Positions 12,783-23,022 of a stretch of DNA of 64,000 nt are shown here, in pieces; within the stretch, counting starts at the first letter, position 1, and every line of letters starts with the position of its first letter. The notes beneath the pieces are model-generated. The model saw only the letters and a program-made list of their open reading frames with translations, did no database searches and was not told the DNA's origin. The stretch is taken from NCBI GenBank assembly GCA_004194705.1, contig SADC01001015.1:124001-188000 (forward strand), written 5' to 3'. The DNA comes from Ditylenchus dipsaci (taxonomy: Eukaryota; Nematoda; Chromadorea; Rhabditida; Anguinidae). Both the position numbers and the translations under genes were made by a program.

Positions 12783-13550
12783 ACCCGCCCTACGGGCGGG
12801 TTTTGTTCTCTCTGATATTTCCGTAGTTTTTCGATTTATATTCGCTAATATTTCCGCAGCATTTTTCGGTATATTTCATGTTGGTATTTTTGTAGCATTT
12901 TTTGATTTATTTCATGCTGATATTTCCGCAGGATTTTTTGATTTACTTGACAATAATTTCACCTTCGAAAAAAAATGTTAAGATCCATGAAATCTGAGAA
13001 AACTACAATCGCATACTTTCACTCACAATGAGATATCCTCTTCACACAGCTGACAAAGCATATTTCTGTCAGGAGCTTTTTTCATGAATTGTTCACAAAA
13101 GTGTTCGCTTTGTGCTTTCTGGTGAGGTTCATAAAAGCTTCTTTTTTGCTGCGGGATTCATAAACACACATATCCGAAACATGAGCCGTGAGACCACTCC
13201 TCGTGCTTGTCCGCCCTACGGGTGGGTTTTTTTTCCGCTGATATTTCTTTAGAATAGTTTAATTTACTTTTCGATGATTTCACCTCTAAAAAAATTTTGA
13301 AATCCCTGAAATCTGAGAAAACTACAATCGCATACCGTCCCTCTCAATGACTTACCCACTCTTCACACAGCTGATAAAGCGTCTTTTTCTGTCGCCAGAT
13401 TCACAAAAGCGTTAGCTTTGTGCTCTCTGGTGAGATTCGACAAAACGTATTTTTGTGTTGCGGGATTCATGAACACGCATAACCGAAACAGGAACCATAA
13501 GCTATGAAGTTCTTTTAAAGACTCACAGAACCACTCCATGTGCTAACTTT
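12783..13550. repeat. Direct tandem duplication with a GC-rich hairpin at each start
   Basis: About 12783-13205 and 13206-13550 are diverged direct copies. Each starts with CCGCCCTACGGGxGGGTTTT and shares AATCTGAGAAAACTACAATC, CTCTTCACACAGCTGA and GCGGGATTCAT blocks in the same order. The first hairpin (about 12783-12801, ACCCGCCCTACGGGCGGGT) is perfect and followed by T-rich sequence. No coding capacity seen. Confidence 0.65.
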
Positions 13551-13784
13551 TTAAAGCGTGTGTGTTGCGATTGATAAAGACATATTTATGTTGAGCATGA
13601 TTTACAAAAGCGTTTTTCTTTTTTCTGTGGTGAGACTCGTAAAAGCATCTTTTATACCAAAGACACGATCATGACATGTGATACATGACCATGAGAGTAT
13701 GCAAGAAGGTTGGACCATGATTCGATATAGAACGCTTAAGCTACAAATAATCTCAATTACTTTAACGTTGTTATCGTTTAATTT

Positions 13785-14110
13785 GAGATTCAACCATGAA
13801 TCACACAGCACATCCTAACTACTTCAAGTATCTACTATTATGGAGGCAGCTGGATTGTATCATGATTCATACTTGAGTCAAGGTCAAACACTATTCGCAA
13901 AAACAAAACATGCTTGAGAAAAAATTAAGCAAAAATGAAAACAACAATGAGACCACATCATGAATCATAGTCTTACCTCTAAATACTTTGACTGATTTAC
14001 TCTGCGATTTTAGACACAACCATGAACCACAGTACAGTCCAGGAACTTCAAGTATTCACCATTAATAAAGCACTTAGACTGTAGCATGAACCATATTTGA
14101 ATCGAGAAAT
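13785..14110. repeat. Diverged direct repeats around CAACCATGAA
   Basis: A segment of about 90 bp near 13790-13880 recurs near 14020-14108: CAACCATGAATCACA against CAACCATGAACCACA, then ACTTCAAGTAT and a CATGA rich tail. The spacing is about 230 bp. The function is unknown; it is probably a degenerate tandem array. Confidence 0.45.
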
Positions 14111-14384
14111 GTTTCAAATTTTTTTTTAATGGACTGAGTTTCAAGATTTTCTTTAAAAATAGAAATTCAATCCAAGTATCTGGATGTTTCACAAAAAAAA
14201 CCATGAAAAACATGAGACTCGAACACAAAAATCATTCAAGAGAGCCGACTGCTCAACATGTTCAAGAAATAATAATAAGCACACGACAAAACTGTAGCTG
14301 TAATTAAATCCTCTTGAGACCAACTTTCAAACGACAATTTTGAGACAAAATCGGACGGACGGACACAAACTCTCTTTTCGTATA

Positions 14385-14600
14385 TAGGATTATCTTGTAG
14401 CTCTGGATCTCAGCTTTCTAACAAGCCATTGACTGACTTATAAAGGCTATAAAAAGTTACAGAATAAAGTCTTTAAATAAAGCAAACCTTTTCAAAAATT
14501 TGGTCCATTCAAAAACCTGTCCATGCAACTTTTTAAAAACTTTATTTAGTCAAGTAAAAACTAGTTAGAAAGCTGAGATTCACAGCTACAAGATGGTTTA
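14385..14600. repeat. Inverted repeat sharing arms with 52130-52330
   Basis: ATCTTGTAGCTCTGGATCTC (about 14392) pairs with GAGATTCACAGCTACAAGAT (ending about 14595), and AGCTTTCTAAC with CTAGTTAGAAAGCT. The same pair of arms, slightly diverged, occurs at 52130-52330 inside a TTL intron, so this is a dispersed foldback family. Confidence 0.55.
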
Positions 14601-14894
14601 AAAAAATATATAAATTGATTATAAAATCACTAAAAACAAAGGCTTTTTTAATTTTTGGGCAGGAAAAGAGCCAGAAAAGGGGATTATTTCGGAGTAGAAA
14701 AGTATTTCGAAACAAATTCAACAAAAGTCACTCAGAAATCACAGGAAAAGAGGTAAAACCAGCTTTTTGTGGTATTGAAATTCAAAAGACACTTTTTTGG
14801 TATATTCCTGTCGACTTTTCAATGAAAAGTTTTGCTAACAATATATCAAAATTGTCAGCGTGAAAAATGCAACAGAACTAATACAAACACTCAC

Positions 14895-15247
14895 AAGACC
14901 ACCAGCAAATATCACAAAATTCAAGTCAAAATAGTTTGACCCCAAAACCCCGCCAAAAACAGTAACTTTTGAACCAAATTTAAGGGAGCTCTTTCTTTCT
15001 TGCGTAATTTTCTTGAAATTTTTATAGACCACTTCCAAAAAATAAAAATATCACTTGATGAAGCCCAAAAAAAAACCGCATCAGACACAAGTGTTTATCA
15101 CAGGTGAAAACAATATCTTCCCTCTCTTGAGAGGATTGAAGAATCCGCCAAAACAGCCACCTGAATTTCGGTTCAAAAGTTACTGGTTTTTGGTGGGGTT
15201 TTGGAATCAAAATGTTTTGACTTGAATTTTGTGATATTTGCTTGTTG
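14895..15247. repeat. Imperfect palindrome with arms of about 80 bp
   Basis: AGCAAATATCACAAAATTCA at the left is inverted at the right as TGAATTTTGTGATATTTGCT. Inward, GGTTCAAAAGTTACTGGTTT on the right pairs with a diverged copy near 14955-14985. The two open frames read from it are mirror images of each other and are not genes. Confidence 0.6.
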
Positions 15248-15249
15248 AC

Positions 15250-18200
15250 TACATCAAAAATAAGATGAAAATGCAATTTTTAAATTAAGTAAAAATTAAA
15301 TAAAGTGTTGTCATTTTACGAACTGCCAAAAAATGCTATTCGATGAATATCTATCGAATTTAAACGAAAAAAAACATTGTTAAAAATAATGTCTAATTAT
15401 TTCTATTCACTACCATATATGCAACAGAACACTCTAAAAAATACTTTTTCTTAAAATAAACCGAAAAAATATTGCGCGAAAATAGAGCAATTAACGGATA
15501 AAAGAACACATTGCCGAAAAAAGAGGTATTGCGTCGGAGTCTGGCTCGAAATATCAATACAATTCTTCTCTAACTTTTTGACGTTGTTGGAACAGGGAAT
15601 TGTGGAAGAACAAGTGAGTATCGCTGCTGCTACTAGTAGTTTAACCAAGACTGCCAGGGCAACCACCCGCGAGTATCATGTAAACAATTTTTTGTTGTGG
15701 AAGCAACAAAACGGCTATTGTTTTATGTAAAAGTAGCAAAATATGTCCTATTCTTTTTTAGCTGGAATATTAGAGGCCGGAAGAGGGGGTGGGAGGATTG
15801 ATTAAGCATGGACTTATATGAGTCAATTAAAGTGTTAGATTGTTCGAAATTACGGGTCTTTTTGCTGGTTATCAAAAGCAGCTTGGAGCTATAATACTTC
15901 TATAATCGTGAAATAGTGCAGGACTACTATATCACAATTTTTCAACAAATTGCATAGACTAAAAAAGTAAAAATAAATCATAATAATTTTTAGTTTTTAG
16001 CTGACAGCTGAACTCTGCCCTTAAAAAAAATCTAAGTAATAACCCGTGAAATATTTTTCTAATTTTTGTAAATCCAATTGACTGGATTCAACTTAATTAT
16101 TTGAGAAGAGGGTTTTTTTAATACGGTTGTCGATCGATCAGAAACTCTTCCATTATCAAAAAATCTAAATATCGAAATTTCGGAAAATCGATTTTTTGGG
16201 CAGCGCCAGATTGCGCGACCGCAAATTGCGCACACGTAAATTGCGCACAATTCAACTTGTTTTGAAAAAGGTTCAAACCCTGCATAAAATCTTTTTAAAA
16301 ACTTTAAACATTCATATGAAAATAATGAAAATAATTGGAGGCATGAAAATGAGGAAAAGTGCAGCTAAATAAAAAAAAGTATGTCGACTATTTGGTTCGA
16401 AAACGCTACTGTGAGAAATCGATCAGACATGTATAACTTGTAATAATCATGCTAAAAGCAAAAAGTTTTTTTAGAAATTTTACGAAGAAAAATTATTATC
16501 TAAAAATTTAGCAAAAAACATTTAAAGAAAAATAAGGTCAATAGGGTATTTTTTCAGGAGGGGTATCAACAACCACAGAGGCCGAAATCTTAAGAATTTT
16601 AATAACTCGGGTCCGAAATGTACTCAGGTTGAAAACTATTCCAAAGGTCAATGGCCATTATATTCCTCAAACCACACTAATAGTCAATTTCAACTAAAAC
16701 AAAAAATCGTGAGCAAAACGGAAGCCAAGCACCACCAATTTTCCGCTCAGCTCGCCAACTAGCCTGTCAAGCGAATCAAAAGGTGTAAATTTGCAGATAT
16801 GGAAAGGCTTAATATGGATTGGGCTGGTCGGCCATAAACCAAAGGCTTCAGGTCAAACAGTGGATTAGAGCCAAGCAACGGGAGGGATATTGAACAGCAT
16901 TTACTTATAAGAATAACAGCGGTATTAGAGGGTGGTTGGAGGATATGGTCTGCGCAAATGCAACAACAGCAAAGCATGGAAAATGCACGGAGCTTAATTA
17001 CTTATTTGATTATTATTATTCCCACAGCATATATAATCTTTAAAACGGCCAGAGTAATATAAATTTATTTTTCTTCAAGCAAATATGTGCTCTAAGCAAG
17101 TGTGGCTTCATACGGAACGGTCATCAGACAATAATAGCAACAAAAAAGAATGTTTAAATTGGTAAAAAAAATAATTTTTTTTTGTACTTTTAACCCATTT
17201 TTGGTCGAATTTTCCAAAAACTCTTTTTTTTAGTGGTAAAGGTCATTTCCCGATTTTTTTACTGCAAACCTGTTAACGTCACACAACTTTTTGTAGCAAA
17301 ACTCATAATGTAGAATATATTTTGGAAAAATTAAGCATGTCTGGTCACTTTTTCGAGAAAAATGCAAAAGTATCCACAAAGACAGCAAATTTTAAATATT
17401 CCGAAAATCCACCTTTATCTAATTTATTTCTGCTTTTTATTATGAGACTTCAACTAACAGTGCCTTATTTTGTAGCTCATTTACTGCATTTTCAGAAAAA
17501 AATCATATTTTTGAGAAAAAAATTTAATACGATTATTTGACCTGAAAATGCCCTCCAACTCAACAAAAAAACTCTAAAAAGTCTAAAGTGCTATTTCTTT
17601 CAGGGTAGCGTATCTCAAATTTTCATTTTTCACTAATTTAGCATTTATTTATCAGCTTGCAGTAAATTTGATAAACTCTTAAATAAATTTTTTTTGCAGA
17701 AAGTCAGCTTCAGCGATAAGAATCATATTTTGAAAAAAAATCACAAATTTGACGTGTCTTCTTTAGCCCTGCAAATTTTCAGTCAAAAGTCTATCGTATT
17801 TTTTTTGGCACAGATAAACAAATTTAGTCTCATTATGTAGCTTAGACATTGGATTTTGTCATAAAAACTAAACATTCAAAAAAAAGGTGAAAAAAAAATT
17901 AAAAAAGTGTTTTGGAGTGAAAAAAATTTTTTGAAAAAAAATAAAAAAAACCAGATACCCAGTTGTTTTGTTCTTTTTGTTTCCGCATTAACGGGTTAAA
18001 AGCGAAGTTCTCAGCACCATTTTCACAGCCACTAGACATTTTCGTTTTTTGGCATTGTTGTCGCGCGAAATCGGTCGCTTTTATGAAAATTGTAAGTGAC
18101 AAAATTGACAGCTGCCCCTTTTGCCTAAAAAGTTTTTTTAGGGCACACCAGAGACACGCGATGAAACCCCCTCAAAAATTAAAACAAAAAAGGATTTTTT

Positions 18201-18350
18201 CAAATTATTCATCGCTGAGATATGAATGGGCTTAGCAGTGTGATTGGAATACCACTGGATTCCCGCGATTGGAATACCAAACATTTTGGAAACCTCTATC
18301 CCAAATCCCGCCGGTTCATATTTCTTAATAAAAAAAATCCCAATTTCAAT
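15250..18350. other. Non-coding interval, AT-rich
   Basis: No exon can be supported. 16196-16255 holds four copies of a GCGCxA/AAATTGCGCAC motif (about 11-13 bp period), resembling the short tandem arms of transposons elsewhere in the window. The rest is T/A homopolymer-rich sequence without recognisable features. A frame at 15451-15666 looks signal-peptide-like but lacks an ATG. Confidence 0.45.
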
Positions 18351-18352
18351 GA

Positions 18353-19533
18353 TGGCTCTTTCACGGACTGCGACTTAGACTTAGACTGAGACTTAGACTG
18401 AGACTTTTTTGGCTACATGAACACTCCTTAGTCTCAGTCTCAGTCTAAGTCTAAGTCTTAGTCTAAGTCTCAGTCAAAGGTGTTCACGGACTGAGACTTA
18501 GACTGAGACTTAGACTTATTTTTATGTGTTTGCGTTTTTATTTATTTTTTATTACTCAACTTATTTAGTGATTTCATGTTTTAAAACAGGATGAATAAAT
18601 TTTTTAACAATGTTAAATGATTATGGCATGGTTTCTTTCTCGACCAACCAATCCTCATAATCATCCAAGCTTTTCTGTATGTCTTTCTTAAATTGGAAAA
18701 GAGCTCTTGGATCATCGACTGCAACTATACGTTTGTATATGTTCTCCACAGATTGGGCCAAAGGAGAGAGCTCAGAAAGCTGTGGATAGTGGGTCTCTTC
18801 ATTTACCACCAGCCAAGTACCTTCCTAACAGCCAGGTCAAACTCCCATTTTTCTTTCTCGGGGACGGTGCCTTTCCGCTTACTTCCTATATGATGAAGCC
18901 ATTTCAAGCCTCTCATATGGGGCATAATGAGCGCATATATAATTACAGGATAAGCAGAGCACGGAACCGCATAGAAAACTGCTTCGGAATTATCGCAATG
19001 AAGTGGAGAATTTTGTTGAAGCCGATGAATGCTCACATGAGATGGCTGACAACATAGTTTGGGCCATTTGTGTGATACACAATTTTCTTATCGAAGAGAT
19101 GGAGGAGGAAACAGACTTCAACAGAGTGATGGCAGCCTTTCAGAGTTGGCGTGGAATAAGCACCGGGCTGACTGGAGAAGATGCCAATGCCAATGCAAAA
19201 GACATGAGAAAAAAGCTTGTAGAATTTTTTAATGGAGTTGGTAGCGTAGATTTTCAGGAAGAAATGATTTGAAAAAAGAAATAATAAATAAAAAATTGAA
19301 TATATTGTGAACATTGCATTGTAAACAGGTGAAAAGTCAAACTTATTTCTTAGTCTAAGTCTCAGTCTAAGTCTAAGTCTCAGTCTAAGTCTCAGTCCGT
19401 GAACACCTTAGACTTAGACTGAGACTTAGACTGAGACTATTTTGGCTCCATGAACACCTCTTAGTCTCAGTCTAAGTCTCAGTCTCAGTCTAAGTCTAAG
19501 TCTCAGTCTAAGTCGCAGTCCGTGAAAGAGCCA
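18353..19533 (+). mobile_element. PIF/Harbinger DNA transposon with hexamer-array inverted ends
   Basis: The termini TGGCTCTTTCACGGACTGCG and its inverse are flanked by TGA at 18350-18352 and 19534-19536, a 3-bp duplication as expected for PIF/Harbinger. Each arm (about 18353-18520 and 19345-19533) consists mostly of 6-bp units GACTTA/GACTGA. Each arm is itself two inverted modules joined at TTTTTTGGCTACATGAACAC-type spacers. The body carries a decayed transposase. Length is 1,181 bp, much shorter than an autonomous element. Confidence 0.8.
18700..19272 (+). pseudogene. PIF/Harbinger transposase (DDE_4 nuclease), C-terminal part, frameshifted
   Basis: Reading frame 18707-19057 contains SGSLHLPPAKYLP, FFLGDGAFPL (catalytic-region Asp), YRISRARNRIENCFG (catalytic Glu) and WRILLKP, the usual order of the Harbinger nuclease. 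The frame then shifts, and 19017-19272 continues with EADECSHEMADNIVWA, CVIHNFL and an acidic tail ending at a stop. A few codons around KP-x-EAD appear deleted. Upstream, WIIDCNYTFVYV near 18708 in a second frame matches the transposase core too. The N-terminal half and start are absent. A minus-strand frame at 18621-18809 overlaps this and could be the end of the partner MYB-like gene, but I cannot support that. Non-functional remnant. Confidence 0.75.
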
Positions 19534-19536
19534 TGA

Positions 19537-20729
19537 GATTTCTGGGATTCCAGAAATTTTCCAAAACCCAATCAGAAATTTTGAAAATCCAAATCCCAAA
19601 GATGCAAAAAAACATTGAAAAACAATCCCAATGCCCGAAAAAAACACGAATTGCTAAGCCTATATATGAGTGTAAATTGGACCTGCAAGGTTTTTCAAAA
19701 AGTTAGAGAACTACCAGTTAACGTAAAATTTCTTATAGAACGTTTATGTCGTTCTATCTTTCAAGCTCCACAATTTTTTTACTTTGCGTTAAAGAAGCAT
19801 GGCCGGCAACGAGAATTTCACGCGTATTTTCAACCCGCGAACATGCGTGATTTATTTTAGTAAATTAATAATTAAATTATTTAACAAATGTGTCAAACGG
19901 CCCCTTGCAAAATTAATTATTTGACAACTTAATTACTTGTTTGCTAAAAAAAGATAAATGCTACAAATACAAAAATTGCCCGCGTGTGAATTTCTCGTTG
20001 CCGGCTACGGTTCTTTTAAAATGCAATAAAAAGTGGTTTTCTCCACTAACTTTATCCTCGAACCCTGTCGCTCTATTAGAGCATGTGGCTGTATTAGAAT
20101 TTTTACGGTAGCTGTTAGAATTCGGACCCTACTACCGAATAGCCCCTCATGCCCAACGATTTTCACTTTTTTACTTATGGCTCTATCACACACGGCCCCT
20201 CAAAATTCGAAAACAGAATCACTTTACGATTTTGGCGCCAAATGCAAAAATTCGAATTTTGACTGAAAATTTGATACATTTAACCAGACTCTGGGCGAGG
20301 TCTGTAACTGTTTTCATTTCCTTATTTTTATGTGACTTTTTTGCTAACGCTTCCTCACATCCAGGGCATTTAAATGAGCCATCACTCGTCCCGAAGAAAC
20401 TCAAGATTTGGAGATGTCAATGAAGTTTTTCAAAAATATGCCAAATAAATCATCTGGGTTTGAGACTATAACTGATCTGACATTTGAATTTTATTCGGGA
20501 ACCTTAAAAAGTGGGGCTTAGGCCTGATAGAGGAGTAAATTTGCTACGTTTTTGTACCAAAAAAATGTCCCAAAAATACAAATTTCAGATGTCTCATACA
20601 AAAGTAAGACAAAAAACTCAAAAACGCCTTATTTTACACGTAAAAATGCCAGTTGTTCGCTTTGATTGATCTCTAGTTTCTAAATTTCAACTTTACAAAA
20701 ATCGGCTCAACTTTCCTTGTAGCTGAATG
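19537..20729. other. Interval with MITE fragments only
   Basis: No gene seen. 20125-20175 (CTACTACCGAATAGCCCCTC followed by CCCAACGATTTTCAC) is the end of the CTAGTAGCGAATA MITE family found whole at 33827-34065 and 54149-54386. Other sequence is AT-rich and unassigned. Confidence 0.45.
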
Positions 20730-21105
20730 CAGTGTTGGACACGGGCCGGGCCCGGCCTGAAGCCCGGTTATATTTCTCATTGAATTTTCCGCCTAAAACA
20801 CCCAACCAAAGCTCCCTCATATGGTTGCCGAAAATACCAATTTTCAAAATTCCGAGATTAATACCGGTATACTTCTAGTATCTTCTCTAATCAAAAGTGC
20901 GTAACAGCGTACTTTTTACAAAATTGAGAAAAATACTGGTATTTTTCCGAGATTTGTCGAAAATTTTTTGAGTATATTTGAAGCAGGGCTTCCGGGCCCG
21001 GCCCGGGCAGGGCCGGGCTGAAGACTAAAAAGAGGCGGACCGGGCCGGGCCGAACTATCACGGCCCTGGGCCGGGCCGCCAAAATTCGGCCCGTGTCCAT
21101 GCCTG
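20730..21105. mobile_element. hAT-like MITE with GC-rich arms
   Basis: Left end CAGTGTTGGACACGGGCC and right end GGCCCGTGTCCATGCCTG are inverted repeats. The flanks are identical 8-bp duplications, GCTGAATG at 20722-20729 and 21106-21113. An 8-bp duplication with a CAGxG start is the hAT signature. The arms hold GGGCCGGGCC-type arrays; the centre is AT-rich. Length is 376 bp with no coding capacity. Confidence 0.85.
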
Positions 21106-21204
21106 GCTGAATGTATGGGCTACATTTTGATATATAAATTGTAAGGAAAAATCTGTGGTTTTGCCCTTTTTGTCTGTCGTTTATGCTGTCCAATATTCCA
21201 TCTT

Positions 21205-21423
21205 CCAAAACATATTTTCTGGACTAATTCAGGCATGCTGAAGATGGTTTGATAGTGGTGAAACGCCGTTTCGTCGAGTATTTTTTGAGTATTGGACAAT
21301 AATTGATTTTACCAAAACTGGTTTTTATCAAAGCTCAAGAAATACCCTACAAAACGGCATTTTAGCACTATCAAACCATCTTCAGCATGTCCGAATTAGT
21401 CCATAAAACAGGTTTTGATGCCC
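21205..21423. repeat. Palindromic repeat, GCATGCTGAAGATGGTTTGA family
   Basis: Left arm: CTGGACTAATTCAGGCATGC, then TGAAGATGGTTTGATAGTGG. Right arm: the inverse, ending in ACAGGTTTTGATG. The same palindrome family recurs at 36950-37265, 38820-38950 (half), 33160-33300 (half) and 48020-48360, often bordered by AAGTGGACGACCACTTGGTT. Confidence 0.7.
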
Positions 21424-21604
21424 GAAAAAGTAAAAAAAATTAAAATATGTATTGTTTGTTCACCTGACCATGAGGCAGCTACTCAAGGTATTGGGGTTGG
21501 AGTGGGTAAAGTCGTAATTTCGGTCCTAACAAACCCGATTTCCCACACAATTCTAAGTTAGAAAAATATTTGCTACTACCAAGATTTGAACCTGCTCGAA
21601 ATTT

Positions 21605-21665
21605 TTGAATTGGCGGTTTTGGGGACGAATTTACCTGGGGACGAATTTACCGGGGACGAATTTAC
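21605..21665. repeat. Three copies of GGGGACGAATTTACC
   Basis: A 15-16-bp unit is repeated in tandem directly upstream of the P1/P2 ribosomal fragment. It looks like the tandem terminal arms of other elements here (for instance 44910-45111, CGTCCAAAATTCA units), which suggests that the ribosomal fragment may also sit in an element. No inverted partner was found downstream. Confidence 0.5.
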
Positions 21666-21708
21666 CGCCGCCCGCGCTTTTGATCGGCGCTTTTTACTCC
21701 GGCGCTTT

Positions 21709-21864
21709 TTACTGGACACCGTTGGAAGTGTGCCTGCTGCTGCTCCTGCCGTTGGTGCTGCCAAACCCGAAGCTGCTGCTGCTCCAGCCAAGAAAGAGAA
21801 GAAGAAATAAGCGCCCAAAGAAGAAAGTGAAGATGAAGACATGGTATTCGGCTTGTTTGACTAA
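21709..21864 (+). pseudogene. Acidic ribosomal protein P1/P2 C-terminal fragment with in-frame stop
   Basis: The frame reads VGSVPAAAPAVGAAKPE, then AAAAPAKKEKKK, a TAA stop at 21808-21810, then APKEESEDEDMVFGLFD and a terminal TAA at 21862-21864. An Ala/Pro hinge followed by an acidic tail ending FGLFD is the hallmark of the P1/P2 stalk proteins that recruit elongation factors to the 60S subunit. The N-terminal dimerisation domain is missing and no upstream exon was found. The internal TAA sits where other P1/P2 proteins carry a glutamate, so one base change would explain it. An AATAAA lies 46 nt after the end (21910-21915), so the 3' UTR seems preserved. P1 and P2 cannot be told apart from the tail. 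Confidence 0.8.
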
Positions 21865-22547
21865 ATTACGCCCTTCAAGTGCTCTTCTGCTGTTGTTGTT
21901 AGTGTTGCGAATAAACTGATTTTGTTATTATTATCGTTGTTCTTGTATGGCTTAGATTTTTTTTTAATTTGCAGTGATAACTTGTAAATAGGGCAGTGAA
22001 ATACACGATCTAGCAAGGACGTTTTACATGCACCATAAAGAAAATTGAAGAAAGGAATGATTTTCCTTGAGTGAAAAGTGAAATAATAAATGCTTTCTTG
22101 CTTGCAACCTAGCTCTAAATGTTTTCTTGTTACTTATCCTTTAAATTTCTCAGCTTGAATTCGTGAGAAAAATTGAATGCAATAGGCTCATAAAAAGTTT
22201 TAAATTAATTCTTTTGCGCCAGAAATATGAGCTGAATCTGAAGTTAAACCAAAAATAGCATAAATTTAGCTTATGATAATAGTACTCCTCGAAAATATTT
22301 GAAAAAATACTTGAAAATTTTCTAAAAGAGAAAAAGGGATTTAAAAACTACCGAATTTTTACAATTTTTTGCAAAAAATCTTGGCGCTTTGTTTATTTTA
22401 AACCGGACGTAAACTTTAATTTTGAGGGACCGTTCACAATTGTAAATGTAAGTGTAAATGTTTTTTGTATTGTGAACACCCCTTACATTCACACTTACAG
22501 TTGAAGCTCTCTATAACGACTCCAAGGGACCGGCTAAACCGAGTCGT

Positions 22548-22706
22548 TGTTGTGTTCTTGAGAGCAGAGAGAGCAGAGCGAACCAACAAGATAATTTATA
22601 ACGGACGAACGAATGATAATAATAGATAACAGAGTGACACGAGTCAACAGAAGACTCCATGTCGTGTCAAGACAATAATAATTACGAATAATCTTTCCAC
22701 ACAACA
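22548..22706 (-). repeat. 3' LTR of the gypsy element
   Basis: 159 bp, TGTTGTG...CACAACA, with only scattered differences from 27398-27554. Shared blocks include GAGTGACACGAGTCAACAGA and GTCGTGTCAAGACAATAATA. Confidence 0.88.
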
Positions 22707-22759
22707 TCTCCCCCCCCTTAGCTGAGATCCCCGATATATAAATAATAATTAAACATTAA

Positions 22760-23022
22760 ATTATAGATATAGGTGTCCCGGAACTAGACTACTTACAGGC
22801 GAGCCAGACCTAATAAGTGGGACACCCTCCAAGCAACTAGAAACTAGACTACTTACAGGTGAGCCAGACCTTAGAGGAGTTGCTTGGGAGAGGGAATATT
22901 GAATTTTAAATATTTTAAATAGAGTCGGAAAATACGGGGGAACTCGCAAGAGGAAAAGACTTACAAATAGTGGAGACAAGGAGATAGTACAATTGATTGA
23001 TCCCTTAGAGCGCCACATTCTT
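22760..23022 (-). other. Spacer between integrase and 3' LTR with a direct repeat
   Basis: GAACTAGACTACTTACAGGC (about 22780) recurs as AAACTAGACTACTTACAGGT (about 22840); each is followed by GAGCCAGACC. No coding function is recognised; it is probably the 3' untranslated region of the retrotransposon. Confidence 0.5.

Noticed and set aside
15451..15666. Minus-strand frame starting with a signal-peptide-like stretch
   Set aside because: The first codon is GTG, an in-frame stop lies just upstream, and no splice acceptor or family match supports an exon.
18621..18809. MYB-like partner gene of the Harbinger element on the minus strand
   Set aside because: The 62-codon frame overlaps transposase coding on the other strand and shows no recognisable MYB/SANT tryptophans; left unassigned.
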